From Clostridiaceae bacterium (GTDB lineage: Bacteria; Bacillota; Clostridia; Clostridiales; Clostridiaceae): a stretch of DNA of 64,000 bases. Position numbers and translations under genes: made by a program. Below are positions 61,766 through 64,000 of this stretch, one piece after another. Position 1 is the first letter of the stretch. Each line of letters begins with the position of its first letter. A model generated the notes under the pieces. The model saw nothing but the letters and a program-made list of their open reading frames with translations. It did not search any database and was not told the DNA's origin. The stretch covers positions 434,001-498,000 of the forward strand of contig CABIZX010000001.1 in NCBI GenBank assembly GCA_902363375.1. Direction: 5' to 3'.

Positions 61766-61802
61766 TACAACAAATAAAATAAATATAATGTAAAATACAA
61801 TT

Positions 61803-61860
61803 AAAAAGGCCGCTCAAAGTATTATAATGTAAATCCAGTATAATATCTTTGGGCAGTCTT
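61803..61860. terminator. Terminator between convergent genes
   Basis: GCTCAAAG-ATTATA and TATAAT-CTTTGGGC pair across an 11-nt loop, with GGCC/T-rich flanks. On the minus strand it is followed by CCTTTTT, so it suits the WG-repeat gene best. Confidence 0.7.
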
Positions 61861-61870
61861 TGTTTATTTG

Positions 61871-63601
61871 TTAGTTAAATGAATTATAGAAGCTACCTTT
61901 TTTACAAAGCAAGTGATCTATATCTTTAAAAGGAATTTTAAAGGTAACAAAGCCAGCAGCATAAGGTGCTATTTCATAAGGTGGAAAGTATATATATATA
62001 TTATTTTCATCTACGTAAAAATTTTGATTACTTGTAATACCTTTAAATCCGTCCTCATATACATAAGAATATTGGGGATCAGTTTTTATCATATTTTCGA
62101 TGATATTATTTAATTCATCTATCCAATGGGTAGTACAGGTGAATAAATCAGAAATAGAATAAAACTCGCCGGTTTTTAAATTAATGTTTGGGGTACTCCT
62201 AGTTGTTAAACCATGAGCAGCACCAAAGGGGTAGTTATAGGTATTTATTTCAGGAATATATAAATCCTTTTTAAAGAATAAATTTTCAAAATTACCATAT
62301 AGGTTATAATCTAAAACTGCATTGCTACTAATAGCTTTAAGTGCTGATAGTTCTCTTAGTTTTGAATTAATACTATCTGATACTGAAGAAGGGGGAGATT
62401 CTTGAATTTGTGGATAATATACTAGATAATCTACATTAGGTTTGTACTTAAGCTGCATCACGGTATATTTATCACTTAGCTTAACCCTATTATTAGGCTT
62501 ATAAATTATATATCCATCTTTATCCATATAATAAGGAATATAATCTATATTAGCGTAGATTAGATTGCACTGAATATCTAAGGTGCCACTTCCCTTGACA
62601 ACTGGAAGATTTCTTACTATTCTACCACGAAGATCTATAAAAAAAGTATTTTGAATATCATAGGCGGAAGCTAGGCCATCTTTAAAATTTTCTATACGTA
62701 AAAATTTAAAATCTGTAAGGGTATTACCGTTATTATTGCCTAATGCATAGATATTGTTCATAAAAATATCATTATTATTTCCTCGAGAAAGACCTAGAGC
62801 AAATCTATTTTCTCCAACATAATTTATGTTGTCATAGATGAAAGGATATACAATGTGATCAGATAAAGTTATAACGCCATAGCTGCCTATATAATTAGGA
62901 GAAGTGCTCACAACCATATATCCATCCTCCACAGGAGAAGCTGACGTATACTTGGGTTTTATAAGAATGCGACCATGTATGTCTACATACCCTATTAGTC
63001 CTCCTAGAGTTTCAGAAAATGTAAATACATCTTCATTGTAGTTACCTACAAATTTATAAGGAAAGGTTGTAAATACAGCTCCACTTTTATCAATTACCTT
63101 GTATATACCATTTCGATCTTTAACTAATGCATAATTATTTTTAAAATCACTACCTTCCATATAGATTGGAGGAATAACCTCATTACCATATCTATCTATA
63201 TAACCATATAGATACTCATTTGCAGGAGTTTGGGAACCAACAAGAGCTAAAGAATCACTATAATTACCTACAAAGGTATAAGGTTTTTTTGTGATTATAT
63301 TTCCATTTTCATCAATAACCCCCATAACGTCTCCTTGTACATATACGGCTCTAGATTCTATGAAAGGTCCTATAGAATTATATATTGGTGGAACTACATA
63401 TTCTCCGTTAATATTAATAACGCCACAATAGTTATCCTTGCAAACAATGGCTAATTTATTTTCATTAAAGTTTGTTGCACTAGAAAATATAGGTGAAATT
63501 ATAAAATTTCCATCAGAATTAATATATCCATAGAAGCTTCCATACTTTGTATACATTAGAGCTGGGTACAAATCCACGCAAGATTTTTTTAAATCACTCA
63601 T
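61871..63601 (-). CDS. WG-repeat protein with C-terminal DUF3298 domain
   Basis: A 576-residue protein of many WG/KWG-type beta repeats of 30-45 residues (units such as YGYINSDGNFIISPIF, CGVININGEYVVPPIY, YGYIDRYGNEVIPPIY) covering about 15-340. The C-terminal region (about 410-565) looks like the DUF3298/RsiV-type domain (NTYNYPFGAAHGLTTRSTPNINL in part, FYVDENNIYIYFPPYEIAPYAAG in part). No signal peptide is visible at the N-terminus, which is unusual if the protein works on the cell surface. GGAGTG precedes the minus-strand ATG. Function unknown. Confidence 0.82.
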   Translation of the reverse strand: MSDLKKSCVDLYPALMYTKYGSFYGYINSDGNFIISPIFSSATNFNENKLAIVCKDNYCGVININGEYVVPPIYNSIGPFIESRAVYVQGDVMGVIDENGNIITKKPYTFVGNYSDSLALVGSQTPANEYLYGYIDRYGNEVIPPIYMEGSDFKNNYALVKDRNGIYKVIDKSGAVFTTFPYKFVGNYNEDVFTFSETLGGLIGYVDIHGRILIKPKYTSASPVEDGYMVVSTSPNYIGSYGVITLSDHIVYPFIYDNINYVGENRFALGLSRGNNNDIFMNNIYALGNNNGNTLTDFKFLRIENFKDGLASAYDIQNTFFIDLRGRIVRNLPVVKGSGTLDIQCNLIYANIDYIPYYMDKDGYIIYKPNNRVKLSDKYTVMQLKYKPNVDYLVYYPQIQESPPSSVSDSINSKLRELSALKAISSNAVLDYNLYGNFENLFFKKDLYIPEINTYNYPFGAAHGLTTRSTPNINLKTGEFYSISDLFTCTTHWIDELNNIIENMIKTDPQYSYVYEDGFKGITSNQNFYVDENNIYIYFPPYEIAPYAAGFVTFKIPFKDIDHLLCKKGSFYNSFN

Positions 63602-63822
63602 AAATACACTCCTATTTATTACTTAATACTAGTGTATTTAAATTTATTTAATATGTTTCAATGAATTCATAAAGTTATTGACATAAATAAGAATTAGTTA
63701 TTAAACTTATATACACTATAATAAGGGTTACTAAAAAGTGACTAATTGAAAGCTGTAGTATATATTGATATATTTATTGTTAAATGAAATTTATATAAAT
63801 ATAATATTGAAGGGAGTAAACT

Positions 63823-64000
63823 ATGGAATATATTTTATTATTTTTAGAAGGAATTATAACCTTTATATCTCCATGTATTTTACCAATGCTACCTATATAT
63901 ATTTCTTACTTTGCAGGAGATAATAATTTAGAGGATGAAAAGAAAAACAATACCTTAATAAATGCTATAGGATTTGTAATTGGTTTTACAATAGTATTTA
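63823..64000 (+). CDS. ccdA: Cytochrome c biogenesis/CcdA-DsbD-type protein, 5' part
   Basis: The gene runs off the window end; 59 codons are visible. The N-terminus has the CcdA/DsbD transmembrane signature FLEGIITFISPCILPMLPIYISYFAG with the redox-active proline-flanked Cys. Such proteins move reducing equivalents across the membrane. GAAGGGAG precedes the ATG. The gene-free 63602-63822 shows a weak promoter (TTAGTT-17-TATAAT, 63694-63722). Confidence 0.85.
   Translation, partial: MEYILLFLEGIITFISPCILPMLPIYISYFAGDNNLEDEKKNNTLINAIGFVIGFTIVF

Overview
The window is low-GC, densely coded Firmicute DNA and most probably comes from a proteolytic, amino-acid-fermenting Clostridium. The signs are strong GGAGG-type ribosome-binding sites, GTG and TTG starts, SCIFF maturase (scfB), a clostridial Stickland-type ornithine degradation operon, a Spo0E-like sporulation phosphatase, hybrid cluster protein, 2-hydroxyacyl-CoA dehydratase-type activases, and many riboswitch, T-box and rho-independent terminator structures. 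I see no prophage, CRISPR array or intact transposase.

Layout. 0-12.6 kb is a conserved clostridial core block: scfB, secD-secF, a shortened and catalytically degenerate RecJ-like gene where recJ usually lies, apt, relA, dtd, a metallo-beta-lactamase-fold hydrolase, hemZ and aspS, followed by a 6S RNA next to aspS as in Bacillus. 12.9-14.1 kb (minus strand) is a split ThrE-type threonine/serine exporter. 14.3-24.3 kb is a sigma-54 activator followed by a clear -24/-12 promoter and the ornithine pathway (ord, ortA, ortB, oraS, oraE, a MutL/GlmL-like reactivase, orr). 24.4-30.7 kb holds small redox and transport genes (flavin reductase, AEC carrier, MarR plus AhpD-like protein, lipoyl-domain LpdA plus lipoate ligase).

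30.8-39.6 kb is the most interesting region. A cobalamin riboswitch leads a run of genes encoding a DUF2292 peptide, a secreted transcobalamin-like protein ending in a dockerin, a membrane-anchored cohesin-like protein, a membrane-anchored DUF4430 protein, and a complete ECF transporter (T, fused A-A', S). The arrangement suggests a cell-surface B12 capture complex held together by a cohesin-dockerin contact and feeding an ECF importer. B12 is also the cofactor of the ornithine aminomutase encoded 10 kb upstream.

39.9-52 kb carries housekeeping and stress genes (TrkH/KtrB, MsrB, DinG-like helicase, two activase/dehydratase-like Fe-S proteins, MscS), a tRNA-Glu(CUC), remnants of a terminal-inverted-repeat element, a Spo0E-like peptide and a flippase-like protein. 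52-55 kb has a Crp/Fnr regulator with a GTAAC-N4-GTTAC operator before hcp, and a minus-strand gene for a small protein with a His-rich loop. 55.2-57 kb is hflX behind a long leader with two short ORFs (one ending in an Arg-Leu-Arg motif), a terminator and a stem array, suggesting antibiotic-responsive attenuation. 57-64 kb has a flavoprotein, an unrecognised gene, an Ile-type T-box before brnQ, a TipA-like MerR regulator with its own 19-bp-spacer promoter and an internal start for a TipAS-like short form, a WG-repeat/DUF3298 protein and the start of ccdA.

Functional calls are from motif and family recognition by eye; no database search was run.
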